In this document: one piece after another, positions 16,548-25,011 of the stretch
Layout: each line of letters begins with the position of its first letter
Numbering within the stretch: the first letter of the stretch is position 1
DNA from: Arthrobacter sp. NtRootA1
GTDB lineage: Bacteria > Actinomycetota > Actinomycetes > Actinomycetales > Micrococcaceae
NCBI RefSeq assembly: GCF_019976975.1
Contig: NZ_AP024630.1
Span: 1,736,001 to 1,800,000, forward strand
Reading direction: 5' to 3'
DNA: 64,000 nucleotides
Position numbers and translations under genes: made by a program
The notes under the pieces: generated by a model
What the model was told of the DNA's origin: nothing
The model's database searches: none
What the model saw: only the letters and a program-made list of their open reading frames with translations

Positions 16548-17129
16548 TTATGCCTGAGGAGTGCTGTCCCGGGCTTCCTGCTCTGCTCTTTTGGCAGCGC
16601 GGGTGCGTTCGTTCTCCGCCTGCTTCAGCGTCCTCATCTGCTTACCCCGCCGACGCCACAGGGCCCAAAGAACAGTCACCACCACAAAAATCACTGCAGC
16701 CGCCACGGCCGAGATCGCGGTCCACGTGGTGAAGAAGCCGGCATCCACACTTAAGGTTCGCTGGCCGGCGTGCGCAGATTCGGTGGAACCGAACACAATG
16801 CCGGCCGTAAGCAGGTTCGGCGTTGCGATGGCGACGGCGGCCAACAGGATGACGATCTTCCAAGGCCAGGAGACAGCCTTGTGGGTTGCCTGCCACGCCA
16901 CCACGAGGGGAATGAAGGTAAAGACGAAGCCGTAAAACATACCCACCAGTACACTCGCGCCGAGGTCCCGCCGGATCTGCCCCGCTACGACGTCGGACCA
17001 CCAACGCGGCAGAATGGCGCCAAGGATGAAGTAGGCAGCCACAGCGACAAGCAATGCCACCAGGATCAGAATAATTTTTACGCCCCAATTGCGTTTTTTC
17101 CGAGCTGGTACTTGTGCTTGTTCAGTCAT
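16548..17129 (-). CDS. Membrane protein of unknown function
   Basis: 193 residues with a basic N-terminus (ARKKRNWG) and about four hydrophobic segments, the first being IILILVALLVAVAAYFILG and the last FVVVTVLWALWRRR. The tail is charged and helical, rich in Glu, Arg and Ala. I recognise no family or active-site motif. It is divergent from gcvH and convergent with the MFS gene, so it is probably transcribed alone. It is likely an integral membrane protein with both ends in the cytoplasm; its job cannot be stated. Confidence 0.75.
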   Translation of the reverse strand: MTEQAQVPARKKRNWGVKIILILVALLVAVAAYFILGAILPRWWSDVVAGQIRRDLGASVLVGMFYGFVFTFIPLVVAWQATHKAVSWPWKIVILLAAVAIATPNLLTAGIVFGSTESAHAGQRTLSVDAGFFTTWTAISAVAAAVIFVVVTVLWALWRRRGKQMRTLKQAENERTRAAKRAEQEARDSTPQA

Positions 17130-17175
17130 GGGTCAATCATGGCAGAGACCTCATCAGGCACAGGGGAATTGTGCC

Positions 17176-17181
17176 TATACT
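17176..17181 (+). promoter_or_regulatory. Likely -10 element upstream of gcvH (TATACT)
   Basis: TATACT is 65 bp before the gcvH start in the divergent gap and fits a housekeeping -10 box. No convincing -35 element was identified. Confidence 0.4.
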
Positions 17182-17246
17182 TTCAGCGGTGGCCGGATGC
17201 CCGGGCCGCCGTCGAGATCCGTAAATGTCCCGATGAAAGGCGACCC

Positions 17247-17633
17247 ATGAGCAATATTCCAGCCGATCTTTCCTACACCGCAGAGCATGAGTGGGTTTCT
17301 GCCCCTGACGCCGATGGCGTGGTGCGGATTGGTATCACCGACTTCGCGCAGGACGCCCTGGGTGACGTTGTTTACGCCCAGATGCCCGAACCCGGGACCA
17401 AGATCACCGGGAATGAAGTTGTTGGCGAGGTTGAATCCACCAAGAGCGTCAGCGATATCTATGCTCCGGTTAGCGGAGAAGTCATTAACCGGAATGATTC
17501 TTTGGACCAGGATCCGGCACTGATCAACTCCGATCCTTACGGCGATGGTTGGCTTTTTGAAGTAAAGCTGGCAGAAGCCGATGCAGTGGATTCCCTGCTC
17601 AGTGCATCGGAGTACGAACAACAGGTAGGCTAA
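17247..17633 (+). CDS. gcvH: Glycine cleavage system H protein
   Basis: 128 residues from the ATG at 17247 (GAAAGG 6 nt upstream). It is full length for GcvH. The lipoyl domain shows HEWV near the start, GITDFAQDALGDVVYAQMP, and the lipoylation site K66 in GEVESTKSVSDIY. It carries the aminomethyl group between the P, T and L proteins of glycine cleavage, and can act as a lipoyl donor. The gcvP and gcvT genes are not in this window. The garA-like gene follows after 138 bp, an arrangement also seen in mycobacteria (Rv1826-Rv1827). Confidence 0.95.
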   Translation: MSNIPADLSYTAEHEWVSAPDADGVVRIGITDFAQDALGDVVYAQMPEPGTKITGNEVVGEVESTKSVSDIYAPVSGEVINRNDSLDQDPALINSDPYGDGWLFEVKLAEADAVDSLLSASEYEQQVG

Positions 17634-17771
17634 AGTTATCTGGCCCGCCCGGCTGCATTCTTTTAGTCAAGGACGCGGGAAGGCGGGCCAGCAACCGATT
17701 TGCCCGGCGGTACCGGGAGGCGGAAGTGGCTGGCAGGGTTTGGAACTGCTGGCGGATGAGGAGGAAATTCC

Positions 17772-18248
17772 ATGGTTGGCGGCGAACAGAATCAAGCCAA
17801 TGTCGGGAAGGGCGCGGAAGAGCAACCGACGTCGGAGACCACCTCGATCAGCATCACGCCAACGTGGGACGAGCCCAGCGTTGCACCCAGGCTTGCACCC
17901 GAAGAGCGTGCGTCCGTTGATGCCCTGCCGCCGGACTCTGCCTTGCTCATCGCGCACAGCGGACCAAACGCAGGAGCCCGGTTCCTCCTGGATGCTGATA
18001 CCACTACGGCCGGCAGGCACCCCGACGCCGACATCTTCCTGGATGACGTCACGGTGTCCCGCAAGCACGTGGAATTCCACCGAACCCCCACGGGCTTCGA
18101 ACTCGTGGATATGGGCAGCCTCAACGGAACCTACGTGAACCACGACCGCGTGGATCGGGTGCAGTTGAAGAGTGGCAATGAGGTCCAGATCGGCAAGTTC
18201 CGACTGACCTACTACTTGAGCCCTGGCCGCCCGGCGGGCCAAGTCTGA
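17772..18248 (+). CDS. FHA-domain signalling protein, GarA/OdhI-like
   Basis: 158 residues with a strong AGGAGG ribosome-binding site. The C-terminal FHA domain is complete: AGRHPDADIFLDD, VSRKHVEFHR and GSLNGTYVN supply the phosphothreonine-binding residues. The N-terminal tail contains E22-T23-T24-S25, the ETTS motif at which GarA and OdhI are phosphorylated by PknG or PknB-type kinases. In those proteins the unphosphorylated FHA domain binds and inhibits 2-oxoglutarate dehydrogenase and modulates glutamate enzymes, and phosphorylation makes the tail bind its own FHA domain. The motif and the synteny with ftsR support orthology. The flanking tail sequence differs from mycobacterial GarA. 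Confidence 0.88.
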   Translation: MVGGEQNQANVGKGAEEQPTSETTSISITPTWDEPSVAPRLAPEERASVDALPPDSALLIAHSGPNAGARFLLDADTTTAGRHPDADIFLDDVTVSRKHVEFHRTPTGFELVDMGSLNGTYVNHDRVDRVQLKSGNEVQIGKFRLTYYLSPGRPAGQV

Positions 18249-18265
18249 CCCCGGGGTACTTGCCT

Positions 18266-18988
18266 GTGGCAATGGCCCAGCCGGAACGTCGCGGACCGCA
18301 GGTCCTGAACATCGGGGAAGTCCTGGCTCAATTGAGCGATGACTTCCCTGGGATGACCGCGTCCAAAATCCGCTTTCTTGAGGAAAAGGGCCTCATTAAT
18401 CCAAAGCGGACCCCCGCAGGATACCGGCAGTACGCGGACAGTGATGTTGAGCGGCTCCGTTTTGTCCTCGCACTTCAGCGCGACCAGTACTTGCCGCTGA
18501 AAGTCATCAAGGATTACCTGGACGCGATTGATCGCGGGGAGCGGCCAGAGAACCTGCCTCCGGGCGTCACGGTTTCGCCCCGGGTGGTTTCGTCGGAGAT
18601 GGCTGCGGAAATCCAAGGCCGTGCGCGCGCCCTGACCGAGGAGCAACTCCGGGCCGAATCGGGTGCCAGTGTGCCCTTGTTGGAGTCGCTCCTGAGCTTC
18701 GGGCTGATCAGCCACGTTGGCGGCAAGTTCGACGAACACGCCCTCCAGGTTGCACGTGCTTGCGTCCAGTTGGAGGGTCACGGTTTGGAGCCTCGCCACC
18801 TCCGGCCGTTCCAGGCTGCGGCCGAGCGTGAGTTCGGCCTGGTGGAAAGAGCGGTTGCGCCCTTGACGTCCAGGCGTGACGCAGCCTCCCAAGCACGGGC
18901 CGCCGAGGCAGCGCGTGAAATCAGCGAACTATGCCTGACGCTGCACAGGGCGCTCGTCCACGACCGTATCTCCCGGATGGACTCCTGA
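18266..18988 (+). CDS. ftsR: MerR-family regulator, FtsR-like
   Basis: About 240 residues. In-frame TTG (18260), GTG (18266) and ATG (18272) starts are possible; the GTG is best spaced from GGGG at 18253. The MerR HTH begins at LNIGEVLAQLSDDFPGMTASKIRFLEEKGL, then TPAGYRQYADSDVERL. It lies between garA and a DUF151 gene exactly as Rv1828 and the Corynebacterium FtsR, a MerR-type activator of ftsZ. A cofactor pocket is not evident. The ftsZ upstream region of this window carries a box repeated at parA that could be its target, which is inference. Confidence 0.85.
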   Translation: MAMAQPERRGPQVLNIGEVLAQLSDDFPGMTASKIRFLEEKGLINPKRTPAGYRQYADSDVERLRFVLALQRDQYLPLKVIKDYLDAIDRGERPENLPPGVTVSPRVVSSEMAAEIQGRARALTEEQLRAESGASVPLLESLLSFGLISHVGGKFDEHALQVARACVQLEGHGLEPRHLRPFQAAAEREFGLVERAVAPLTSRRDAASQARAAEAAREISELCLTLHRALVHDRISRMDS

Positions 18989-19491
18989 TGATCGAAGTTG
19001 AAATTGTCGGCGTCCGGATCGAATTGCCGTCCAACCAGCCCTTGGTCCTCCTTCGCGAAATCAAGGGGGAGCGGCACGTCCCCATCTGGATCGGAACACC
19101 GGAAGCAAGTGCCATCGCCCTGGCCCAGCAGGGTGTTGTTCCACCGCGACCCATGACCCACGATCTCCTGATTGACGTTGTGGAGTCCCTGGGGCACTCA
19201 ATCATCAGCGTCAACATCGTGGCGGTTGAAGACAACATCTTCTATGGGCAGCTGCAATTCGACGACGGCACGGTAGTTAGTTCGCGCGCTTCCGATGCGT
19301 TGGCGCTTGCATTGCGGGCCAAATGCCGCATTTGGTGCGCTGATGCAGTGATGGAGGAAGCCGGCGTCCGGATCACTGAGCATGATGAAGGCGAAGATTC
19401 AGAGCCGGATCCCAGTGTGGACGAGGAACGTGAAATGCGGCGCTTCCGGGAGTTCCTGGACGACGTGGAACCTGAGGATTTCGAAGGCTGA
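18988..19491 (+). CDS. Bifunctional nuclease family protein (DUF151)
   Basis: 167 residues from the ATG at 18988, which overlaps the ftsR stop (TGATG); an in-frame ATG at 18931 lies inside ftsR. The DUF151 core is clear: LREIKGERHVPIWIGTPEA, MTHDLLIDVVESLG and RASDALALALR. Family members have been reported as DNases/RNases, and in actinobacteria the gene is invariably beside ftsR and merR. The C-terminal about 45 residues are very acidic (Glu/Asp-rich). The physiological role is not established. Confidence 0.88.
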   Translation: MIEVEIVGVRIELPSNQPLVLLREIKGERHVPIWIGTPEASAIALAQQGVVPPRPMTHDLLIDVVESLGHSIISVNIVAVEDNIFYGQLQFDDGTVVSSRASDALALALRAKCRIWCADAVMEEAGVRITEHDEGEDSEPDPSVDEEREMRRFREFLDDVEPEDFEG

Positions 19492-19505
19492 ATCACCCTA
19501 AGCCT

Positions 19506-19525
19506 AAAGTTGAGGGTGAAACTTT
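19506..19525. promoter_or_regulatory. Palindrome AAAGTTGAGGGTGAAACTTT upstream of merR
   Basis: The inverted halves AAAGTT and AACTTT flank an 8-bp centre. It contains GTTGAGG, related to the complement of the TCAACTAGAGG boxes before parA and ftsZ. It is in the 237-bp gap before the MerR gene at 19729 and may be an autoregulatory site of one of the two MerR proteins. Confidence 0.45.
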
Positions 19526-19728
19526 CGACACGACCGGATTTTGGGCCCGGGGTCTTTGACCTAGGGCCCTCCCGGGCCTAACGTCGAAGGTATCAAGTTC
19601 CCGTTGCATACACTGCCCGCGCAAGTCACACTGGAAGGTGCCGACTTGTGGGAATTACACGGCTGAATTTCGGCGTTGTGATCAGTGGTACGCACCGTCC
19701 CCAAGGGAACTGAGAACAAGGAGGTCAC

Positions 19729-20322
19729 GTGAGTCCGAAAGGCGAAGCAGGCGAGCTGAAGCAGGCCTCGACCGGCATTGCTGCGCCCGCATCCGGCGCC
19801 CAAGGTTTGCTCTTCACAGAGGACCTGCCAGTGCTGGACGAGGACGCGGGCTACCGCGGGCCGACTGCCTGCAAGGCTGCAGGTATCACGTACCGTCAGC
19901 TGGACTATTGGGCACGCACGGGCTTGGTGGAGCCGGCCGTTCGTGGTGCTGCGGGCTCCGGCTCGCAACGTCTCTATGGATTCCGCGACATTCTGGTGCT
20001 CAAGGTAGTCAAGCGTCTGCTTGATACCGGTGTTTCCCTCCAGCAGATCCGCTCCGCCGTTGAGCATCTTCGCGAGCGTGGCGTTGAAGACCTTGCGCAG
20101 ATTACGCTGATGAGCGATGGCGCCAGTGTCTACGAATGTACCTCTGCCGACGAAGTCATTGACCTCGTGCAAGGCGGACAGGGTGTCTTTGGCATAGCGG
20201 TGGGACGTGTATGGCGGGAAGTCGAGGGAAGCCTTGCCGCGCTTCCAAGCGAGCACGCCGCAGAGCAGTCCTTTCCGGACGACGAATTGAGTAAGCGGCG
20301 CGTTGCACGCCGCATCGGCTAA
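19729..20322 (+). CDS. MerR-family transcriptional regulator (Rv1830-like)
   Basis: 197 residues from a GTG at 19729 with GGAGG upstream. The HTH reads YRGPTACKAAGITYRQLDYW followed by ARTGLVEPAVR and LYGFRDILVLKVVKRLLDTG. The order garA-ftsR-DUF151-merR matches M. tuberculosis Rv1827 to Rv1830. There is no cysteine-based metal site and no known ligand domain in the C-terminal half. A 35-residue unstructured lead precedes the HTH. It is probably a regulator of growth or division genes, but the targets are unknown. Confidence 0.88.
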   Translation: MSPKGEAGELKQASTGIAAPASGAQGLLFTEDLPVLDEDAGYRGPTACKAAGITYRQLDYWARTGLVEPAVRGAAGSGSQRLYGFRDILVLKVVKRLLDTGVSLQQIRSAVEHLRERGVEDLAQITLMSDGASVYECTSADEVIDLVQGGQGVFGIAVGRVWREVEGSLAALPSEHAAEQSFPDDELSKRRVARRIG

Positions 20323-20370
20323 AAACGGCGGACTGGATCTCTGAGTAACGTCAAGAAGCCTTAGTAACGC

Positions 20371-20405
20371 AAGAAGCCGCCCCCGGATACAGGGGGCGGC
20401 TTCTT
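20371..20405. terminator. Bidirectional terminator between merR and parA-like gene
   Basis: AAGAAGCCGCCCCC pairs perfectly with GGGGGCGGCTTCTT around a 7-nt loop, between two convergent genes. Confidence 0.88.
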
Positions 20406-20432
20406 CACGTTGTATGGCTGGTGTGTTCCGGG

Positions 20433-21242
20433 TTAGCGCTGCTGCCGAGCCCGCGAGCTGGTTTGGCCCTGAAGCAGGCTCTGCAAGAGGGCGTCGAAAA
20501 GTTTTGCGGAGTTTTTGGCGGAATCGCCTGGCCAGTGGTGCACGGAGTGCGCTGCGCCTTGGATCTGCTGCCAATTTGCCTGTTCCGGAATGTGCGGGGT
20601 CAGGAGCAGCTCGCCGAACATGGACTCCATCTCGGACAGCCGGAAGGTGTGCTCGGCTGACCCAGTGCGAACGCGGTTGGCGACGATTCCCGCTGGCGCC
20701 AGGTGGGGAGCGAATTCCTGCCGGAACAACTGGATGGCGCGCATGGTTCGTTCCGTGCCGGCCACGGAGAACAGACCGGGCTCGGCCACGAGTACTACGC
20801 GGTCGCTCGCGCTCCATGCCATGCGCGTGAGCCCGTTGAGCGAGGGAGGGCAGTCCACAAGAATCAGTTCATAGTTGGTGGTCCCTGCAAGAACGGCCGA
20901 AAGCCTGCGAAGGTCCCGTCGGCCGAGGTCCGGGCGATCATAGATGCCCGTGAAAGCCGAACCGACAGCCACGTCAAGCTTGCCGCCACTGGAACCGTTG
21001 GAGACCCAGCTGCTGCTGGCGACGTTCTCGGGGAGTTTGGCTTTCCGGGGACTCTTGAGCATGCGGCCAATGTCCAACTGCTCGCCTCGCTGGACGCCGA
21101 GTGCCGTGGTCGCGTCCGCATGGGGATCGAGGTCCACCACGAGGGTTGGAATGCCGGCCGCGAGGGCCGCGGACGCCAGGCCGGTGGTCACGGACGTCTT
21201 TCCCACTCCGCCTTTGAGGCTGCTGATGCTGACTACTTGCAC
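20433..21242 (-). CDS. Orphan ParA-family ATPase
   Basis: 269 residues from a GTG at 21242 (VQVVSISSLKGGVGKTS); a TTG four codons earlier is possible. The deviant Walker A is SLKGGVGKTSVTTGLA, Walker A' is LVVDLDPHADATTALG, and Walker B is LILVDCPPSLNG. No parB, minD or flagellar genes are adjacent. It is divergent from pyruvate carboxylase and convergent with merR. ParA-type ATPases without a partner position chromosomes, plasmids or protein clusters; which cargo applies here is unknown. It differs clearly from the ParA beside scpA. Confidence 0.85.
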   Translation of the reverse strand: MQVVSISSLKGGVGKTSVTTGLASAALAAGIPTLVVDLDPHADATTALGVQRGEQLDIGRMLKSPRKAKLPENVASSSWVSNGSSGGKLDVAVGSAFTGIYDRPDLGRRDLRRLSAVLAGTTNYELILVDCPPSLNGLTRMAWSASDRVVLVAEPGLFSVAGTERTMRAIQLFRQEFAPHLAPAGIVANRVRTGSAEHTFRLSEMESMFGELLLTPHIPEQANWQQIQGAAHSVHHWPGDSAKNSAKLFDALLQSLLQGQTSSRARQQR

Positions 21243-21546
21243 TTGAAAACCCAAAACCTAACGCCGGTTGCCGTATCGCGCTGTTTTCCGCTCCGGGACC
21301 GCCGGAGCCGGGGCTTGCCGAAGCCCCTCCAACATCATATGGGGCGGGGCCGTGGAATCCCGCTTTCTACGCGCCCGGGCGCCGGAGGATGCTGCGGGCA
21401 TTAGCACGAGGGGGAGTCGCGCGCACGCATATACAGCCCAGATGACGATTCCATTGTGATGGTTGCCACAAAGATTTGTGTTTGATGCTGGCGGCACTAC
21501 ACACTGTGACCACCGACCGATCCACCCGCAATGATGCAGGAGAAGT
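21243..21546. promoter_or_regulatory. Divergent region parA-like/pyc with palindrome
   Basis: This 304-bp gap has no supportable gene. It contains a palindrome CACAAAGATTTGTG (21467-21480), 66 bp before the pyc start, which may be an operator. GGAG 7 nt before the ATG at 21547 is the pyc ribosome-binding site. No riboswitch-like structure was recognised. Confidence 0.4.
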
Positions 21547-24500
21547 ATGTTTTCGAAAATTCTGGTGGCCAATCGCGGCGAAATCGCGATCAGGGCGTTT
21601 CGCGCTGGTTATGAACTGGGCGCCAAGACCGTAGCCGTCTTTCCGCATGAGGATCGCAACTCGATCCACCGGCAGAAGGCCGACGAAGCTTACCTGATCG
21701 GCGAGGTGGGTCACCCCGTCCGCGCCTACCTGGACGTCGAGGAGGTTGTCCGCGTCGCCAAGGAAGCCGGCGCCGACGCCATCTACCCCGGCTATGGTTT
21801 CCTCTCGGAAAACCCGGACCTGGCGCGTGCAGCCAAGGCCGCGGGAATCACCTTCGTGGGTCCGCCCGCGGAGGTCCTGGAGCTCGCAGGCAACAAGGTC
21901 GCTGCCTTGGAAGCTGCCCGCCAGGCCGGTGTCCCGGTGCTGAAGTCGAGCAAGCCTTCAAAGGACCTCGATGAGCTGATTGCGGCAGCCGACGAAATCG
22001 GCTTCCCGATCTTCGCCAAGGCCGTTGCCGGCGGTGGTGGTCGTGGAATGCGTCGCGTGGAGACCCGCGAAGCTCTTCCTGAGGCCCTGCAGTCCGCCAT
22101 GCGCGAGGCCGATGCCGCGTTTGGCGATCCCACGATGTTCCTCGAGCAGGCGGTGCTGCGCCCGCGCCACATCGAAGTCCAGATCCTGGCGGACGCCGAA
22201 GGCAATGTCATGCACCTGTTCGAACGTGACTGTTCCTTGCAGCGCCGCCACCAGAAGGTAGTGGAAATCGCGCCCGCGCCCAACCTGGATGAAAACATCC
22301 GCCAGGCGCTCTACCGTGATGCTGTGGCCTTCGCCAAAGCCCTGAACTATGTCAACGCGGGAACGGTCGAGTTCCTGGTGGACACCGAGGGTGAGCGCGC
22401 CGGCCAGCACGTTTTCATCGAAATGAACCCGCGCATCCAGGTTGAGCACACTGTGACCGAAGAAATCACGGATGTGGACCTCGTGCAGGCGCAGATGCGT
22501 ATTGCCTCGGGGGAGACCCTCGCTGACCTTGGCCTTAGCCAGGAGACGGTATCCATCAAGGGTGCCGCGCTGCAGTGCCGCATCACCACGGAGGATCCGG
22601 CCAACGGCTTCCGCCCGGACGTCGGAAAGATCACCGGCTACCGCTCTGCAGGTGGCGCAGGCGTGCGTCTCGACGGCGGCACCGTCTACTCCGGTGCCGA
22701 GATCAGCCCGCACTTCGACTCCATGCTCGTTAAACTGACCTGCCGTGGACGCGATTACCCGGCTGCAGTTGCCCGTGCGCGGCGCGGCCTGGCCGAATTC
22801 CGGATCCGTGGCGTGTCAACAAACATTCCATTCCTGCAGGCCGTGCTGGCCGATCCGGACTTCAACGCCGGCAATGTAGCCACGGACTTCATCGACAAGC
22901 GGCCTGAGCTGCTCAAGTCGCACATCTCCGCGGACCGCGGCACCAAGCTGCTGACCTGGATGGCTGATGTCACGGTGAACAAGCCCAACGGCGAGCTGAC
23001 GGTCCACTCCGATCCCGCCAACAAGCTGCCCGTCGTCGAGGGCCCGGTACCCACGTCCGGCTCCCGCCAGAAGCTGCTGGAGCTCGGTCCTGAGGGCTTT
23101 GCGAAAGCGCTGCGCGAGCAGCAGGCAGTGGCCGTTACGGACACCACGTTCCGTGACGCCCACCAGTCCTTGCTCGCTACCCGTGTCCGTACCCGCGACC
23201 TCGTGGCTGCCGGCCCGGCCGTCACTGCGTTGCTGCCCGAGCTGCTTTCCGTGGAGGCCTGGGGTGGTGCAACGTACGACGTCGCGCTCCGCTTCCTTGG
23301 CGAGGACCCCTGGGACCGCTTGGCTGCTTTGCGCCAGGCGCTGCCCAACACTTGTATCCAGATGCTGCTCCGTGGACGGAACACCGTTGGTTACACGCCT
23401 TACCCGGAAGAGGTGACCGAGGCGTTCGTCAACGAGGCCGCGGCTACCGGCATTGACATCTTCCGCATCTTTGACGCCCTCAATGACGTCAACCAGATGG
23501 CCCCGGCAATACGGGCCGTGCGTGCCACCGGAACCGCCGTCGCAGAGGTCGCACTCTGCTACACGGGCAACCTCCTTGACCCAAACGAGGACCTGTACAC
23601 CCTCGACTACTACCTGGACCTTGCCCAGAAGATCGTCGACGCCGGTGCCCACATCCTTGCCATCAAGGACATGGCAGGCCTCCTGCGTCCCGCTGCGGCT
23701 GCCAAGCTCGTCTCGGCTTTGCGTGAGCGCTTCGATCTCCCGGTGCACCTGCACACGCACGACACCGCCGGTGGCCAGCTCGCAACACTCCTGGCAGCCG
23801 TGGAAGCTGGAGTCGACGCCGTCGACGTCGCTTCTGCTTCCCTGGCAGGCACTACCAGCCAGCCTGCGGCATCCGCTCTCGTTGCGGCCTTGGCCAATAC
23901 ACCGCGCGACACCGGGCTGAGCCTTGCCAACGTCGGTGCACTGGAGCCCTACTGGGAAGCGGTCCGACGCGTTTACGCGCCGTTCGAGTCCGGGCTGCCG
24001 GGTCCCACAGGCCGTGTCTACCAGCACGAAATCCCTGGGGGCCAGCTGTCCAACCTTCGCCAGCAGGCCATCGCCTTGGGGCTGGGGGAGCAGTTCGAAG
24101 CCATCGAGGACATGTACACGGCGGCAGACCGCATCCTGGGCCGCCTGGTCAAGGTGACTCCGTCCTCCAAGGTGGTGGGTGACCTTGCCCTGCACCTCGT
24201 TGGGCTTAACGCGGATCCCGCAGACTTCAACGAGAATCCGCAGAACTACGACATCCCGGATTCTGTCATCGGCTTCCTCTCCGGCGAGCTCGGCGACCCC
24301 CCGGGAGGCTGGCCCGAGCCGTTCCGTACCAAGGCCCTCCAAGGTCGCAGCGTCAAGGTCCGGGACGTGGAGATCAGTTCAGAGGACAGCGCTGCGCTGA
24401 AGGGTGATTCGAAGACCCGCCAGCACACCCTGAACCGGTTGCTCTTCGCAGGTCCCACCAAGGACTACCTCAAGAGCGTGGAGACCTACGGCAACATCTC

Positions 24501-24942
24501 CGTGCTGGACACCCGCGATTACCTCTACGGCCTGCAGCGCGGCGCTGAGCACGTCATCGAGCTGGAGAAGGGTGTGCGGCTGATCGCCCAGCTTGAGGCC
24601 GTGTCCGAAGCCGACGAGAAGGGCATGCGTACAGTGATGTGTACGCTCAACGGCCAGTCGCGTCCGGTGGTTGTCCGCGACCGTTCCGTGGTGAGCAACG
24701 TCAAGGCCGCAGAGAAGGCCGACCCAGCGCAGCCCGGGCAGGTTGCAGCCCCGTTCGCGGGGGCGGTCACGGTTACCGTCAAGGCAGGCGACGTGGTCAA
24801 CGCCGGCGATACCGTTGCCACGATCGAGGCAATGAAGATGGAAGCATCCATCACGACGCCGGTGGCCGGCACGGTCTCCCGCCTGGCCATCTCCTCGGTG
24901 GAGCAGGTTCAGGGCGGCGATTTGCTGCTGGTGATCGGCTAA
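21547..24942 (+). CDS. pyc: Pyruvate carboxylase
   Basis: 1131 residues, full length for the single-chain enzyme. The N-terminal biotin carboxylase (about 1-450) starts FSKILVANRGEIAIRAFRA and has the ATP-grasp loop AVAGGGGRGMRRV and EMNPRIQVEHTVTEE. The central carboxyltransferase (from about 525) begins VTDTTFRDAHQSLLATR with the metal-binding HLHTHDTAGG. The C-terminal BCCP domain carries the biotinylated K1097 in IEAMKMEAS. It makes oxaloacetate from pyruvate and bicarbonate, replenishing the TCA cycle. Transcription ends at a strong terminator. In this window it complements dicarboxylate uptake and glucokinase in central carbon supply. Confidence 0.98.
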   Translation: MFSKILVANRGEIAIRAFRAGYELGAKTVAVFPHEDRNSIHRQKADEAYLIGEVGHPVRAYLDVEEVVRVAKEAGADAIYPGYGFLSENPDLARAAKAAGITFVGPPAEVLELAGNKVAALEAARQAGVPVLKSSKPSKDLDELIAAADEIGFPIFAKAVAGGGGRGMRRVETREALPEALQSAMREADAAFGDPTMFLEQAVLRPRHIEVQILADAEGNVMHLFERDCSLQRRHQKVVEIAPAPNLDENIRQALYRDAVAFAKALNYVNAGTVEFLVDTEGERAGQHVFIEMNPRIQVEHTVTEEITDVDLVQAQMRIASGETLADLGLSQETVSIKGAALQCRITTEDPANGFRPDVGKITGYRSAGGAGVRLDGGTVYSGAEISPHFDSMLVKLTCRGRDYPAAVARARRGLAEFRIRGVSTNIPFLQAVLADPDFNAGNVATDFIDKRPELLKSHISADRGTKLLTWMADVTVNKPNGELTVHSDPANKLPVVEGPVPTSGSRQKLLELGPEGFAKALREQQAVAVTDTTFRDAHQSLLATRVRTRDLVAAGPAVTALLPELLSVEAWGGATYDVALRFLGEDPWDRLAALRQALPNTCIQMLLRGRNTVGYTPYPEEVTEAFVNEAAATGIDIFRIFDALNDVNQMAPAIRAVRATGTAVAEVALCYTGNLLDPNEDLYTLDYYLDLAQKIVDAGAHILAIKDMAGLLRPAAAAKLVSALRERFDLPVHLHTHDTAGGQLATLLAAVEAGVDAVDVASASLAGTTSQPAASALVAALANTPRDTGLSLANVGALEPYWEAVRRVYAPFESGLPGPTGRVYQHEIPGGQLSNLRQQAIALGLGEQFEAIEDMYTAADRILGRLVKVTPSSKVVGDLALHLVGLNADPADFNENPQNYDIPDSVIGFLSGELGDPPGGWPEPFRTKALQGRSVKVRDVEISSEDSAALKGDSKTRQHTLNRLLFAGPTKDYLKSVETYGNISVLDTRDYLYGLQRGAEHVIELEKGVRLIAQLEAVSEADEKGMRTVMCTLNGQSRPVVVRDRSVVSNVKAAEKADPAQPGQVAAPFAGAVTVTVKAGDVVNAGDTVATIEAMKMEASITTPVAGTVSRLAISSVEQVQGGDLLLVIG

Positions 24943-24955
24943 CGATCCACCAATG

Positions 24956-24992
24956 AAAAACCCCTTCCGGAGGAATTCCGGAAGGGGTTTTT
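24956..24992. terminator. Bidirectional terminator between pyc and acyl-CoA ligase
   Basis: AAAAACCCCTTCCGGA pairs with TCCGGAAGGGGTTTTT around a 5-nt loop, with T runs on both strands, between convergent genes. Confidence 0.92.
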
Positions 24993-25011
24993 CGTTTGCG
25001 GTGCGTCGTGA

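Noticed and set aside
17130..17246. Glycine riboswitch before gcvH
   Set aside because: The gap is only about 117 bp and the tandem aptamer cores of glycine riboswitches are not visible; it holds a simple -10 element.
22816..24342. 508-codon open frame antisense to pyruvate carboxylase
   Set aside because: It is a shadow of a highly biased coding frame; it has no recognisable fold and the pyc strand carries all motifs.
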